Virus record (IMG/VR): IMGVR_UViG_3300017788_000011
Coordinates: 1-64,000 of that record
Direction: 5' to 3' (one strand)
DNA length: 64,000 bases
Origin: a virus
Shown: piece after piece, positions 7,163 through 14,672 of the stretch
How the letters are laid out: each line of letters starts with the position of its first letter
Numbering within the stretch: position 1 is the first letter of the stretch
The notes under the pieces: model-generated
Seen by the model: only the letters and a program-made list of their open reading frames with translations
The model's database searches: none
Told to the model about the DNA's origin: nothing
Program-made: the position numbers and the translations under genes

Positions 7163-8626
7163 ATGGACATGAAAAAATTACTATCAATTGTCGACGGTCA
7201 GGCAAAATCAACGACCACTGCATCTGCATCTGGAGATATGAAAAAGTTTATGTCTATAGTCAGCGGGGCTAAAACTACACAGGAAAAAACTGTTATCAAA
7301 GAATCTGCTATCAATTCTTATGTCAATCAAGTAAAGGAAGACATTAAAGAACAAAAACAGATCATCGATGAAGAAGTTGCTGCCAAGGCAAGACGTGTAG
7401 CAAATAAGCTCAAAGAAAAATATGGCCTCAAAAAGAAAGAGCAGAAACAAGGTTACGAAAAACAGAAAAATAAAGTTAGAGAAAATAATCAGTTAGTTGA
7501 AAAGTTTGAATATTCTTCTGGTACTAAATTAGGTGATGAAGAACTGAGGAAAATAGCCAAAGATCAGGGATGGGAAGTCGACAAAAATATAGAATTCGTT
7601 GACCCGGATTCGCCATCAGGACTAAAAGCATCATTTAAACACACACCCCACGCGATGCTGTTAGATCCCGATTGGGTACAACCTCATGGAGGTCTCGATC
7701 TGCGAGACCCAGAGGCCATAAGAAGAAGCCTTGACGCACAGATGAAAACACAAGATTGGCAGAGCAAATCTGATTTTGACAAGGCCGGATTACAAGCATT
7801 GAGGGCACAACAAATAATTGATGCTGAAAAGTATCAATCAATAATTAGAAATCCTTCTCTAAAAAGAGCACCCGCTAAAAAAGATCCTGCTGTACTGGCA
7901 CGTCAACAAGAATTAATTAAGGCTGGTGCTAAAATTAAAGCAGACGGCATTATGGGACCACAAACACAAAAAGCCGAAAAAGAATTTGGTGCTAAAGTTC
8001 CTAAAGCAGTAATGGCCAGTCAAACAAACGATCCAGGCGCAAAGCACAAATCAGGTATGCAACAGTTGATGCCGAAAATTTCTCAAGCCAAGGAACTATT
8101 AGCAAAAATGCCTGATTCTCCAGGCAAAGCCAAAGCAGGAGAACATATTGCGGCCGCCGAAGAAAATATCAATGCTGGTAATTCTTTCAAAGCATTATAT
8201 CATATTGCACAGTTTTCAAGATATGCAGGAACCACAGAAGGCCGTGTAATTGAAAGCATTAATATTGAAGCAATGAAACATTATCTCAGCCGATTAGACG
8301 AACGTGTAACTATTGGTCCAGATGGTCAGATACAAGGCGGATTTAAACCATCCAGACCAGCCGATCCTGCGGCAGCACCTGCAGATGCTCCTGTACAGGA
8401 GCCAAAGAAATCATCTGTTGAAAGATATACTCCAGGTGTAACATATCCGGCGGCTTACACAATTTCATATAACGGTAAAGAATATAAATTTGCAGGCCGA
8501 GAGAAAACAGGTCCTGGAACTGGAGAAAAAATCGTTGTAGGTGCCGGGGCAGTCGGTATTAGAGGCTTGGCTCCTACAAATGTTGAATTAGGTAATGACG
8601 GTATGTATTACATTGCTGGAAAATAA
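7163..8626 (+). CDS. Large putative internal virion protein with PG-binding-like segment
   Basis: A 487-residue protein beginning MDMKKLLSIVDGQ and repeating a similar segment (DMKKFMSIVSG) about 24 residues later, so the N-terminal helix is duplicated. Residues about 50-110 are a lysine-rich coiled coil. A PG_binding_1-like fragment (KADGIMGPQTQKAEKEFG) lies near residue 265, and the C-terminus is rich in Pro and Ala before a beta-rich end. No catalytic residues are recognisable. The gene belongs to the internal-protein series and is followed by a structured intergenic RNA. Confidence 0.6.
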   Translation: MDMKKLLSIVDGQAKSTTTASASGDMKKFMSIVSGAKTTQEKTVIKESAINSYVNQVKEDIKEQKQIIDEEVAAKARRVANKLKEKYGLKKKEQKQGYEKQKNKVRENNQLVEKFEYSSGTKLGDEELRKIAKDQGWEVDKNIEFVDPDSPSGLKASFKHTPHAMLLDPDWVQPHGGLDLRDPEAIRRSLDAQMKTQDWQSKSDFDKAGLQALRAQQIIDAEKYQSIIRNPSLKRAPAKKDPAVLARQQELIKAGAKIKADGIMGPQTQKAEKEFGAKVPKAVMASQTNDPGAKHKSGMQQLMPKISQAKELLAKMPDSPGKAKAGEHIAAAEENINAGNSFKALYHIAQFSRYAGTTEGRVIESINIEAMKHYLSRLDERVTIGPDGQIQGGFKPSRPADPAAAPADAPVQEPKKSSVERYTPGVTYPAAYTISYNGKEYKFAGREKTGPGTGEKIVVGAGAVGIRGLAPTNVELGNDGMYYIAGK

Positions 8627-8628
8627 AA

Positions 8629-8714
8629 ACACCTACCTTAGGACGTTATCGTTACATAGGTGTGCCCGGCTGCTGGGCAGAGCGTTATGGGAGTCGTGCC
8701 CCGGAATGGCGCAC
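8629..8714 (+). ncRNA. Structured intergenic RNA of unknown class
   Basis: The 119-base gap between two coding regions is GC-richer than its surroundings and folds locally. ACACCTA (8629-8635) pairs with TAGGTGT (8657-8663), GCCC (8664-8667) with GGGC (8675-8678), and GTGC (8696-8699) with GCAC (8711-8714). The first two helices are directly adjacent and could stack. There is no poly-T tract, so it is not a simple terminator. It is not a tRNA. It may be a leader element for the gene at 8746 or a small RNA; I could not match it to a known riboswitch. Confidence 0.35.
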
Positions 8715-8745
8715 TAAAGTGAGCATGAACAATTAAGGATATGAC

Positions 8746-9702
8746 ATGGATATTAGATCGTTACTTGACACTCTAACACAGTTAGATACTTCCATTGAGG
8801 AAGCACCAAAACAGCGACAAGGCGGTGGTGGTAAAAGACAAAGAGATTATCAGTTAGCACAACAACAGATGGCTAATCTGGAAAAGGCCGCACAATACAC
8901 TGGCGACGATCCTATTGTTCGTCAACGTATGGGTTTACCAGCAAAATTACCGTCCATCGACCAATGGGATGGAAAAATGCCTGAACCCACAGGACAGCCC
9001 GACTGGCTGGCTAAATTAGGCAGTGGATTTAAACTTGATCGGGATGCACAGGGAAATATTGCAGGTGCAACCAGTAATGCTACCACAGCACAGCAACAGG
9101 CCGTGGCACAGAATAAAGGTTTGTCAACATCAGCAAAATTTGTTGATCAGATTCTTCCTAAAATCAAAGCAATTTTACACAAAGCAGATGGCAAAGGGGA
9201 TGGCACAGGATCTGGCAGACGTAAAACTATGGCGGCAGCACCAGGTGCTGGCGGTTATACTGGATTTGGTGGCGCAGAAGAAAGTTACGGCAGTATTGCT
9301 TCTGAATTAGTGCGTGAATTTGGTTACGACGAATTTGAAATGCCAATAGTTGAAGCAGAATTAACACCGCAAGAAGAAAAAGAACTTGCTGACTTAATGT
9401 CACAGATTTCAGATATCGAAGATCCGAGAATCCAACGTGTTCAAAAACGTTATCAAAATTATTTGAAAAATATCAAAGGTAAGGCTGCACCGGCAGCAGG
9501 TGCGGCAAAACCAGGAGCAGTATCTGCTCAAGGAGATCAAGAGTTTAGCAAAGATCTTGATACAATACTACAGTTATTACAAAAGAAAAGCGGCGGGGCC
9601 GCACAAACTCGAGCGGCAGCACCTGCGGCAGCACCGGCTGGTCCTACAACTATAACTAATCCTGCTCAGGCCAAACAGGCAGCAGCACCTGCTAAATCCT
9701 AA
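8746..9702 (+). CDS. Ala/Pro-rich putative head protein, paralogue of the next gene
   Basis: A 318-residue protein of low complexity. It begins MDIRSLLDTLTQLDTSIEEAPK, an amphipathic helix ending in a possible IEE/A processing site. An internal block IVEAELTPQEEKELADLM matches MFEALSPEEEKQLADLM in the following gene, again with a V/F-E/A junction before it. The last about 27 residues are shared with that gene and are encoded by an 80-bp direct repeat. No enzyme motif is present. AAGGA precedes the ATG. It is likely an internal or scaffold-type component. Confidence 0.6.
   Translation: MDIRSLLDTLTQLDTSIEEAPKQRQGGGGKRQRDYQLAQQQMANLEKAAQYTGDDPIVRQRMGLPAKLPSIDQWDGKMPEPTGQPDWLAKLGSGFKLDRDAQGNIAGATSNATTAQQQAVAQNKGLSTSAKFVDQILPKIKAILHKADGKGDGTGSGRRKTMAAAPGAGGYTGFGGAEESYGSIASELVREFGYDEFEMPIVEAELTPQEEKELADLMSQISDIEDPRIQRVQKRYQNYLKNIKGKAAPAAGAAKPGAVSAQGDQEFSKDLDTILQLLQKKSGGAAQTRAAAPAAAPAGPTTITNPAQAKQAAAPAKS
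9613..9692 (+). repeat. 80-bp direct repeat, copy 1
   Basis: This stretch is identical at 79 of 80 positions to 10893-10972; the single difference is A versus T in the TATAAC/TTTAAC part (9652 against 10932). It encodes an Ala/Pro-rich C-terminal tail ending NPAQAKQAAAPA. The near-identity at DNA level implies recent duplication or gene conversion between adjacent genes. Confidence 0.9.
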
Positions 9703-9713
9703 GAGAGAAAATT

Positions 9714-11003
9714 ATGCAAAATAAAATGTTAGATACAATTCAAAGATTAAGATTAATCGAAAGCCGACAGGTAATGTTTGAAGCATTAAGTCCTGAAGAG
9801 GAAAAGCAGTTAGCAGACTTAATGGCCAAACACAAAGCCAAATTTGACGATATCGAATTTATGGCCAGTATGCCTAAAGAAATACAAGATAAAGCCGGTA
9901 AAGTGTTTACTCTACAGAAACAGGCTCCAACGGCACCTGCAGGTGATAAAGCCGCAGATGCTAAACCAGCAGCCGCAGGAGCAGATCCAAAAGTTAAAGC
10001 AGTACAAGAAAAACTCGTTGCTCTGGGATTTCAAGTGGGTAAAACTGGTGCAGATGGAAAAATGGGTCCTGCTACTATTGGCGCAATCAAAGCCTTTGAA
10101 AAATTTGCAGGCAAAACACCTACTGGAAAAATTACTCCGGAATTAGAACAACTATTAGCCAATGGCGAACAAGTTAAATCAAACAATGAAGTAGTTAAAG
10201 CACTGACAGCATTAGAGGCATTGGTTAAGAAACATTCTAAGACTCCTCAAACACAGAGCGTTGACGTATCGGATATCGACTCAATGACTGAGAGTGAATT
10301 AAGATCGTTTGTTCTCAGAAATTTAAAACATTTTACACTGTCAGAACAGATGACAATTATGTCTTTGGTATTAACCGAAGCACCGCTGCCTTCATCAGCA
10401 GCCGCGGCATTTAATCGATTTGGAGTTAATCCCCCAGGAGTATTACCTACACAGGCACAGGCAGCGGCTGCAAGATTTCCGGCAGGCACTACACCACCAG
10501 CAGGCACTACACCAGCGGCACCAGGTGCATTAGACAAATTAAAAACGTTTGGTAAAAATCTCGCGGGACGCATGACCGGAGTTAAGCCGGGATCTGCCGC
10601 ACCGGCCGGTACTGCGGCTGTAAAAGCAGGGGCCAAGGCCACTGGTAAACTGGCTCTAAGACTTATTCCTGGACTCGGGTGGGGGCTACTTGCATTTGAC
10701 ATTATTGGTGCTGTTTCGGATACACTAAAAGATTCAGGAATACCTGATGCTGATAAACAGGCCATTACAAAGAATCTCGAAATAATCAAAAAATTCTCTG
10801 CTGATAAAGATGCGGCATCATCTATGCCTGCTGATATTCAGAAAAGAATCACTGATGTGTTGAAGGCAGCAGAAACATTAGGTCCTGCACCTGCGGCAGC
10901 ACCTGCGGCAGCACCGGCTGGTCCTACAACTTTAACTAATCCTGCTCAGGCCAAACAGGCAGCAGCACCTGCGTCGGGAATGGGTAATGTTGTTGCACCA
11001 TAA
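9714..11003 (+). CDS. Putative head protein with PG_binding_1 domain and hydrophobic helix
   Basis: A 429-residue protein. Residues about 90-150 form a PG_binding_1 domain (VQEKLVALGFQVG, ADGKMGPATIGAIKAFEKF). Residues about 315-335 hold a hydrophobic segment (LIPGLGWGLLAFDIIG) that could cross a membrane. The N-terminal RLRLIESRQVMFEALSPEE has two candidate prohead-protease sites (LIE/S and MFE/A). The Ala/Pro-rich tail duplicates that of the upstream gene. A wall-binding domain with a membrane-active helix and a head-targeting N-terminus would suit an ejected protein, but this is inference. Confidence 0.62.
   Translation: MQNKMLDTIQRLRLIESRQVMFEALSPEEEKQLADLMAKHKAKFDDIEFMASMPKEIQDKAGKVFTLQKQAPTAPAGDKAADAKPAAAGADPKVKAVQEKLVALGFQVGKTGADGKMGPATIGAIKAFEKFAGKTPTGKITPELEQLLANGEQVKSNNEVVKALTALEALVKKHSKTPQTQSVDVSDIDSMTESELRSFVLRNLKHFTLSEQMTIMSLVLTEAPLPSSAAAAFNRFGVNPPGVLPTQAQAAAARFPAGTTPPAGTTPAAPGALDKLKTFGKNLAGRMTGVKPGSAAPAGTAAVKAGAKATGKLALRLIPGLGWGLLAFDIIGAVSDTLKDSGIPDADKQAITKNLEIIKKFSADKDAASSMPADIQKRITDVLKAAETLGPAPAAAPAAAPAGPTTLTNPAQAKQAAAPASGMGNVVAP
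10893..10972 (+). repeat. 80-bp direct repeat, copy 2
   Basis: The second copy of the repeat at 9613-9692, 1280 bp downstream, with one mismatch. It lies in frame near the 3' end of the PG-binding gene. Homologous recombination between the copies would delete or fuse the intervening gene. Confidence 0.9.
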
Positions 11004-11005
11004 TA

Positions 11006-11326
11006 ATGTTTATCAGAGAAATAACAGAAGCCAAGCCGCAATTTTCGAACGAAGATAAACTTCGTATAACAATTCGACAAGCGGCTGATGCTCTAAACAT
11101 TAGAACTGCTAATATAGATTCGGCAGAATTCAAACAGGGCAGATTAGTGGCTATCAAACTCAAAGACGGTGGCTCTATACCTGTTCCACCAGATTGGGAT
11201 AAAAAATGGGTTAAGAATCCCAAATCTGATAAATGGGAAAAGACTGGTACCAATGAACCAGAAACTCCAAAAGATAAAAAAGATCCCAGCCTCTGGGATA
11301 AACTAACAACAAAATCTGAAAAATAA
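11006..11326 (+). CDS. Small putative internal protein
   Basis: A 106-residue protein beginning MFIREITEAKPQ, a capsid-targeting-like N-terminus with a possible ITE/A cut. The centre (RLVAIKLKDGGSIPVPPDW) looks like a small beta domain and the tail is charged (KDKKDPSLWDKL). There is no known domain. It is the last gene of the leading operon; a strong sigma70-type promoter begins four bases after its stop, marking the boundary to the replication module. Confidence 0.6.
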   Translation: MFIREITEAKPQFSNEDKLRITIRQAADALNIRTANIDSAEFKQGRLVAIKLKDGGSIPVPPDWDKKWVKNPKSDKWEKTGTNEPETPKDKKDPSLWDKLTTKSEK

Positions 11327-11329
11327 TTC

Positions 11330-11358
11330 TTGACTTCTGAAATTTTGTTAAGTATAAT
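11330..11358 (+). promoter_or_regulatory. Sigma70-type early promoter for dsbA
   Basis: TTGACT (11330-11335), a 17-bp spacer and TATAAT (11353-11358) lie 27 bases before the DsbA-like start, which has an AGGAG site. Same spacing as five other promoters in the window. Confidence 0.8.
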
Positions 11359-11384
11359 ACTTAATAAATTTACAGGAGATTTTT

Positions 11385-11645
11385 ATGAGTTCAAGAACCT
11401 ACGGACCCGAAGAAAAAGCCAAACTTGAAAGAATTGTCAACGAAGGTGTACAAGTTATGTACGAAGTTGAAAGTCTTCAAGAGGGTCTTAAAGAAACTAT
11501 CAAAGCCATTGCCGACGAACTCGAAGTTAAACCGGCACTGATTACCAAAGTCATTAAAATCGCACACAAAGGAAACTGGAACCAAGTGTTCAGTGAATTT
11601 GATGATCTCGAAACATTGATCGTCACCGTTGGCAAAGACAAATAA
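11385..11645 (+). CDS. dsbA: DsbA-like double-stranded DNA-binding protein
   Basis: An 86-residue helical protein. The segment NEGVQVMYEVESLQEGLKET followed by KAIADELEVKPALITKVIK resembles T4 DsbA and its relatives in other T4-like phages. T4 DsbA binds double-stranded DNA and assists late transcription. Length fits the family. The gene opens the replication module under its own strong promoter and its stop overlaps the next start as TAATG. The assignment rests on sequence pattern memory, so it is moderately sure. Confidence 0.62.
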   Translation: MSSRTYGPEEKAKLERIVNEGVQVMYEVESLQEGLKETIKAIADELEVKPALITKVIKIAHKGNWNQVFSEFDDLETLIVTVGKDK

Positions 11646-11935
11646 TGTTAGATGTATTAAATGGAACTGTCGATTGGATCAAGCAAGATTACCAAAGTCA
11701 TAGAATACGTTTTTGTCTTGAGGTCCTTGCTTGGGCTATTAGCATTGGTTGTTCTATCACTATGGCACTCACCGTACCAACACCTCCTCTCATCATACTT
11801 TACCCAATCTGGATTGCTGGTTGTGCTATATATGCTGGGTGCGCTCTTAGTCGTGGTTCCTTTGGTATGTTGGCTAATTACCTACTTCTTGTCGCAATTG
11901 ACGCAGTAGGGTTAGTGAGAATGCTAATTAATTAA
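11645..11935 (+). CDS. Small inner-membrane protein, three predicted helices
   Basis: A 96-residue protein with three hydrophobic stretches (about residues 26-46, 47-67 and 75-94) after a short charged N-terminus (DWIKQDYQSHRIRF). Similar small proteins occur in other T4-like marine phages. It could be a holin-like or metabolic membrane protein; nothing in the sequence decides. The start overlaps the dsbA stop (TAATG), supporting this frame over an overlapping hydrophobic ORF at 11661-11909. Confidence 0.65.
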   Translation: MLDVLNGTVDWIKQDYQSHRIRFCLEVLAWAISIGCSITMALTVPTPPLIILYPIWIAGCAIYAGCALSRGSFGMLANYLLLVAIDAVGLVRMLIN

Positions 11936-11946
11936 GAACAAGGTTT

Positions 11947-11993
11947 GATCAGCCATAAATGATCCGTTAGGTATTTGCAGGCCACAAACTGCA
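11947..11993 (+). promoter_or_regulatory. Tandem RNA hairpins before the polymerase ribosome binding site (putative autoregulatory operator)
   Basis: Hairpin 1: GATCA (11947-11951), loop GCCATAAA, TGATC (11960-11964). Hairpin 2: TGCAG (11976-11980), loop GCCACAAA, CTGCA (11989-11993). Both have a 5-bp perfect stem and an 8-nt loop; the loops differ at one base while the stems differ completely, so the loop and geometry are conserved. The second ends one base before TAAGGAG. The T4 gp43 translational operator is also a 5-bp stem with an 8-nt loop next to the Shine-Dalgarno, so polymerase binding is the natural inference. Confidence 0.75.
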
Positions 11994-12004
11994 TAAGGAG
12001 AAAA

Positions 12005-14671
12005 ATGAGTTACGTCGATGCATACTTCGACCGCGACAATGATATCATCAAAATTGTCGAACGGTCAAAAGCAGGAAAAAGAGAATACAGAGATATTCCT
12101 GTAAAATATACCTTTTATTACGAAGATCAAAGAGGTAAATTTCAATCCATTTACAGCACACCTCTCAGCAGAGTGGTCTGTAAAAACTCCAAAGAGTTTC
12201 GCAAAGAATTAGCAATACATTCAAATAAAAAACTCTACGAATCAGATATCAATCCCATATTCACTTGTTTAAGTGAAAACTATCTTAATCAAGACGCACC
12301 AAATCTACACATTTGCTTTTTTGACATCGAGGTCGACTTTGATCCAGAGCGTGGTTATGCATCACCGGATGATCCTTTCATGCCAATTACGGCAATCACT
12401 GTTTACTTAAAATGGTTAGATAGTTTAGTTACATTGGCGTTGCCTCCGAAGACCTTAACCATAGATCGAGCCAAAGAACTCTGTGCTGACATTCCCAACG
12501 TTTATTTGTTCGACAAAGAAGCAGATCTATTAGAAACATTTATCGACTTAATTCAAGATGCTGATATTATCAGTGGATGGAACAGCGAAGGTTTTGACGT
12601 ACCTTATACTGTGAACAGAACTGCTAAGATTCTCAGCAAAGAAGATACTCGTAGATTTTGCCTGTTTGATCAGTTTCCCAAACGCAGAGAATACGAAAAA
12701 TATGGTAGGCAACAGGAAACCTATGACTTTGTAGGTCGTGTGCATCTTGACAGTCTCGAACTGTATCGTAAGTACACCTATGAAGAAAGACACACTTACC
12801 GACTGGACGCCATTGGTGAAATGGAGATTGGTGAGAATAAAACTGTTTACGAAGGTACTCTCGATCAATTATACAACAACGACTTTAGAACGTTCATTGA
12901 ATACAATCGACAGGACGTTGCACTGTTAAACAAACTGGATGAGAAATTAAAATTCATCGATCTTGCCAACACCCTGGCACATGAATGTACTGTACTACTA
13001 CAAACAACCATGGGAGCCGTGGCTGTTACTGAACAGGCCATTATCAATGAAGCACATCGTAGAAACATGCAGGTTCCTAACAGAACCAAAATGGATGAAC
13101 GAGAAGATACACAGGCCGCCGGGGCGTATGTGGCATATCCCAAAGAAGGACTACAAGATTGGGTTGGGTCGTTAGATATTAACTCACTGTACCCTTCTGC
13201 TATTAGAGCCTTGAACATGGGCCCAGAAACTATCATCGGGCAATTACGTCCGGATTACACAAAACAACACATAGAAGAACAGATAGCCAAAGGCAAAAGT
13301 TTTGCCGCGTCTTGGGAGGGTAAATTCGGATCAGACGAATACGAAGCAGTAATAGCACAGCGCATCGACACTGAGATAACCATAGAATGGGAACACGGAG
13401 AAAAGACTGTACACAGTGCCGCAGAAGTATACCGAATAATTTTTGAAAGTAATCAACCTTGGATGATTTCAGCCAACGGCACTATCTTTACCTATGAAAA
13501 AGAAGGCGTCATTCCTGGACTGCTAAAACGTTGGTATGCTGAACGCAAAGAGATGCAGGGCAAACTCAAAGATAGTATCAAGGCAGGAAATAAAGTAGAA
13601 GAAGAATACTGGGACAAACGTCAGCTCGTTAAAAAGATTAATCTTAACTCACTGTACGGTGCTATTCTTAATCCTGGCTGTAGGTTCTTTGATAAACGTA
13701 TCGGACAGTCAACTACGTTAACAGGTCGACAGATTGCCAAACACATGGCCAGTAAGGTAAATGAGATTGTTGCAGGAGAATATATTCACGTTGGTAAAGC
13801 CATTATCTATGGCGACACAGACTCTTGTTATTTTAGTGCTTATAAAACTTTACAGAAAGATATTGATTCGGGCGTTATTCCTTGGACCAAAGAAAATGTA
13901 GTTGCTCTATATGATCAAATTGGTGAAGAAGTAAACAGTACCTTTCCTAAATTCATGGAAGACGCATTTCATTGTCCTAAATCGCGGGGCGAAGTTATCA
14001 AAGCAGGACGAGAGATTGTTGGATCAAAGGCTCTGTTTATCACGAAGAAACGTTATGCTGTATTGTATTATGACAAAGAAGGCAAGCGCACAGACGTCGA
14101 TGGTAAACCAGGTAAGATCAAAGCCATGGGACTTGATCTTAAACGTTCAGATACTCCAGAATTTATTCAAAATTTCCTAAGCGATATTCTCGAACGTGTA
14201 CTAACTGGTTCTACTGAGGAAGAAGTATTAGACTTTATCTCTGCGTTTAGAACAGAATTTAAATCAAGGCCGGGTTGGGAAAAAGGATCGCCTAAGCGAG
14301 CCAACAACATCACTGAATACGAAGCCAAAGAAAAGAAACAGGGCAAGGCTAATATGCCGGGGCATGTCCGTGCCAGTATCAATTGGAATACTTTGAAGCG
14401 TATGTATGGTGACAAATATTCTATGAATATAGTTGACGGTATGAAAGTCATTGTCTGTAAACTCAAAGATAATCCATTGGGCTTTACATCTGTGGCTTAC
14501 CCCACAGACGAACTTAGATTACCTAAGTGGTTTATGGAACTGCCGTTTGACGATGCAGAAATGGAAACTACTATTATCGATAACAAGTTAGAAAACTTAA
14601 TCGGTGTTCTTAAATGGGATATTAAGAGTACCGAACAGAACAATACATTTAACAAACTGTTCGAGTTTTAA
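12005..14671 (+). CDS. 43: Family B DNA polymerase (T4 gp43-like)
   Basis: An 888-residue replicative polymerase. The 3'-5' exonuclease motif I is FFDIEVDF (Asp107). Polymerase motif A is DINSLYPS (Asp391), motif B is KKINLNSLYGA (about 542-552) and motif C is YGDTDS (602-607), so both activities should be intact. Length is near T4 gp43 (898 residues). I chose ATG 12005 behind AAGGAG; an upstream in-frame TTG lacks a ribosome binding site and lies in the operator region. It would work with the clamp encoded downstream. Translation is probably controlled by the tandem hairpins just upstream. Confidence 0.97.
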   Translation: MSYVDAYFDRDNDIIKIVERSKAGKREYRDIPVKYTFYYEDQRGKFQSIYSTPLSRVVCKNSKEFRKELAIHSNKKLYESDINPIFTCLSENYLNQDAPNLHICFFDIEVDFDPERGYASPDDPFMPITAITVYLKWLDSLVTLALPPKTLTIDRAKELCADIPNVYLFDKEADLLETFIDLIQDADIISGWNSEGFDVPYTVNRTAKILSKEDTRRFCLFDQFPKRREYEKYGRQQETYDFVGRVHLDSLELYRKYTYEERHTYRLDAIGEMEIGENKTVYEGTLDQLYNNDFRTFIEYNRQDVALLNKLDEKLKFIDLANTLAHECTVLLQTTMGAVAVTEQAIINEAHRRNMQVPNRTKMDEREDTQAAGAYVAYPKEGLQDWVGSLDINSLYPSAIRALNMGPETIIGQLRPDYTKQHIEEQIAKGKSFAASWEGKFGSDEYEAVIAQRIDTEITIEWEHGEKTVHSAAEVYRIIFESNQPWMISANGTIFTYEKEGVIPGLLKRWYAERKEMQGKLKDSIKAGNKVEEEYWDKRQLVKKINLNSLYGAILNPGCRFFDKRIGQSTTLTGRQIAKHMASKVNEIVAGEYIHVGKAIIYGDTDSCYFSAYKTLQKDIDSGVIPWTKENVVALYDQIGEEVNSTFPKFMEDAFHCPKSRGEVIKAGREIVGSKALFITKKRYAVLYYDKEGKRTDVDGKPGKIKAMGLDLKRSDTPEFIQNFLSDILERVLTGSTEEEVLDFISAFRTEFKSRPGWEKGSPKRANNITEYEAKEKKQGKANMPGHVRASINWNTLKRMYGDKYSMNIVDGMKVIVCKLKDNPLGFTSVAYPTDELRLPKWFMELPFDDAEMETTIIDNKLENLIGVLKWDIKSTEQNNTFNKLFEF

Positions 14672-14672
14672 A

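Noticed and set aside
10247-10789. 180-codon minus-strand ORF opposite the PG-binding protein gene
   Set aside because: It lies wholly antisense to a gene with a recognisable domain, in an Ala/Pro-coding stretch where the opposite strand is naturally open. No ribosome binding site or family match.
11283-11299. Perfect 7-bp hairpin ATCCCAG-CCT-CTGGGAT
   Set aside because: It lies within the coding region of the 106-residue protein and is not followed by a T tract, so a terminator cannot be supported. Coincidence is possible.
11661-11909. 82-codon hydrophobic ORF in another frame
   Set aside because: It overlaps the membrane protein at 11645, which is coupled by TAATG to dsbA. T-rich second codon positions make neighbouring frames hydrophobic as well.
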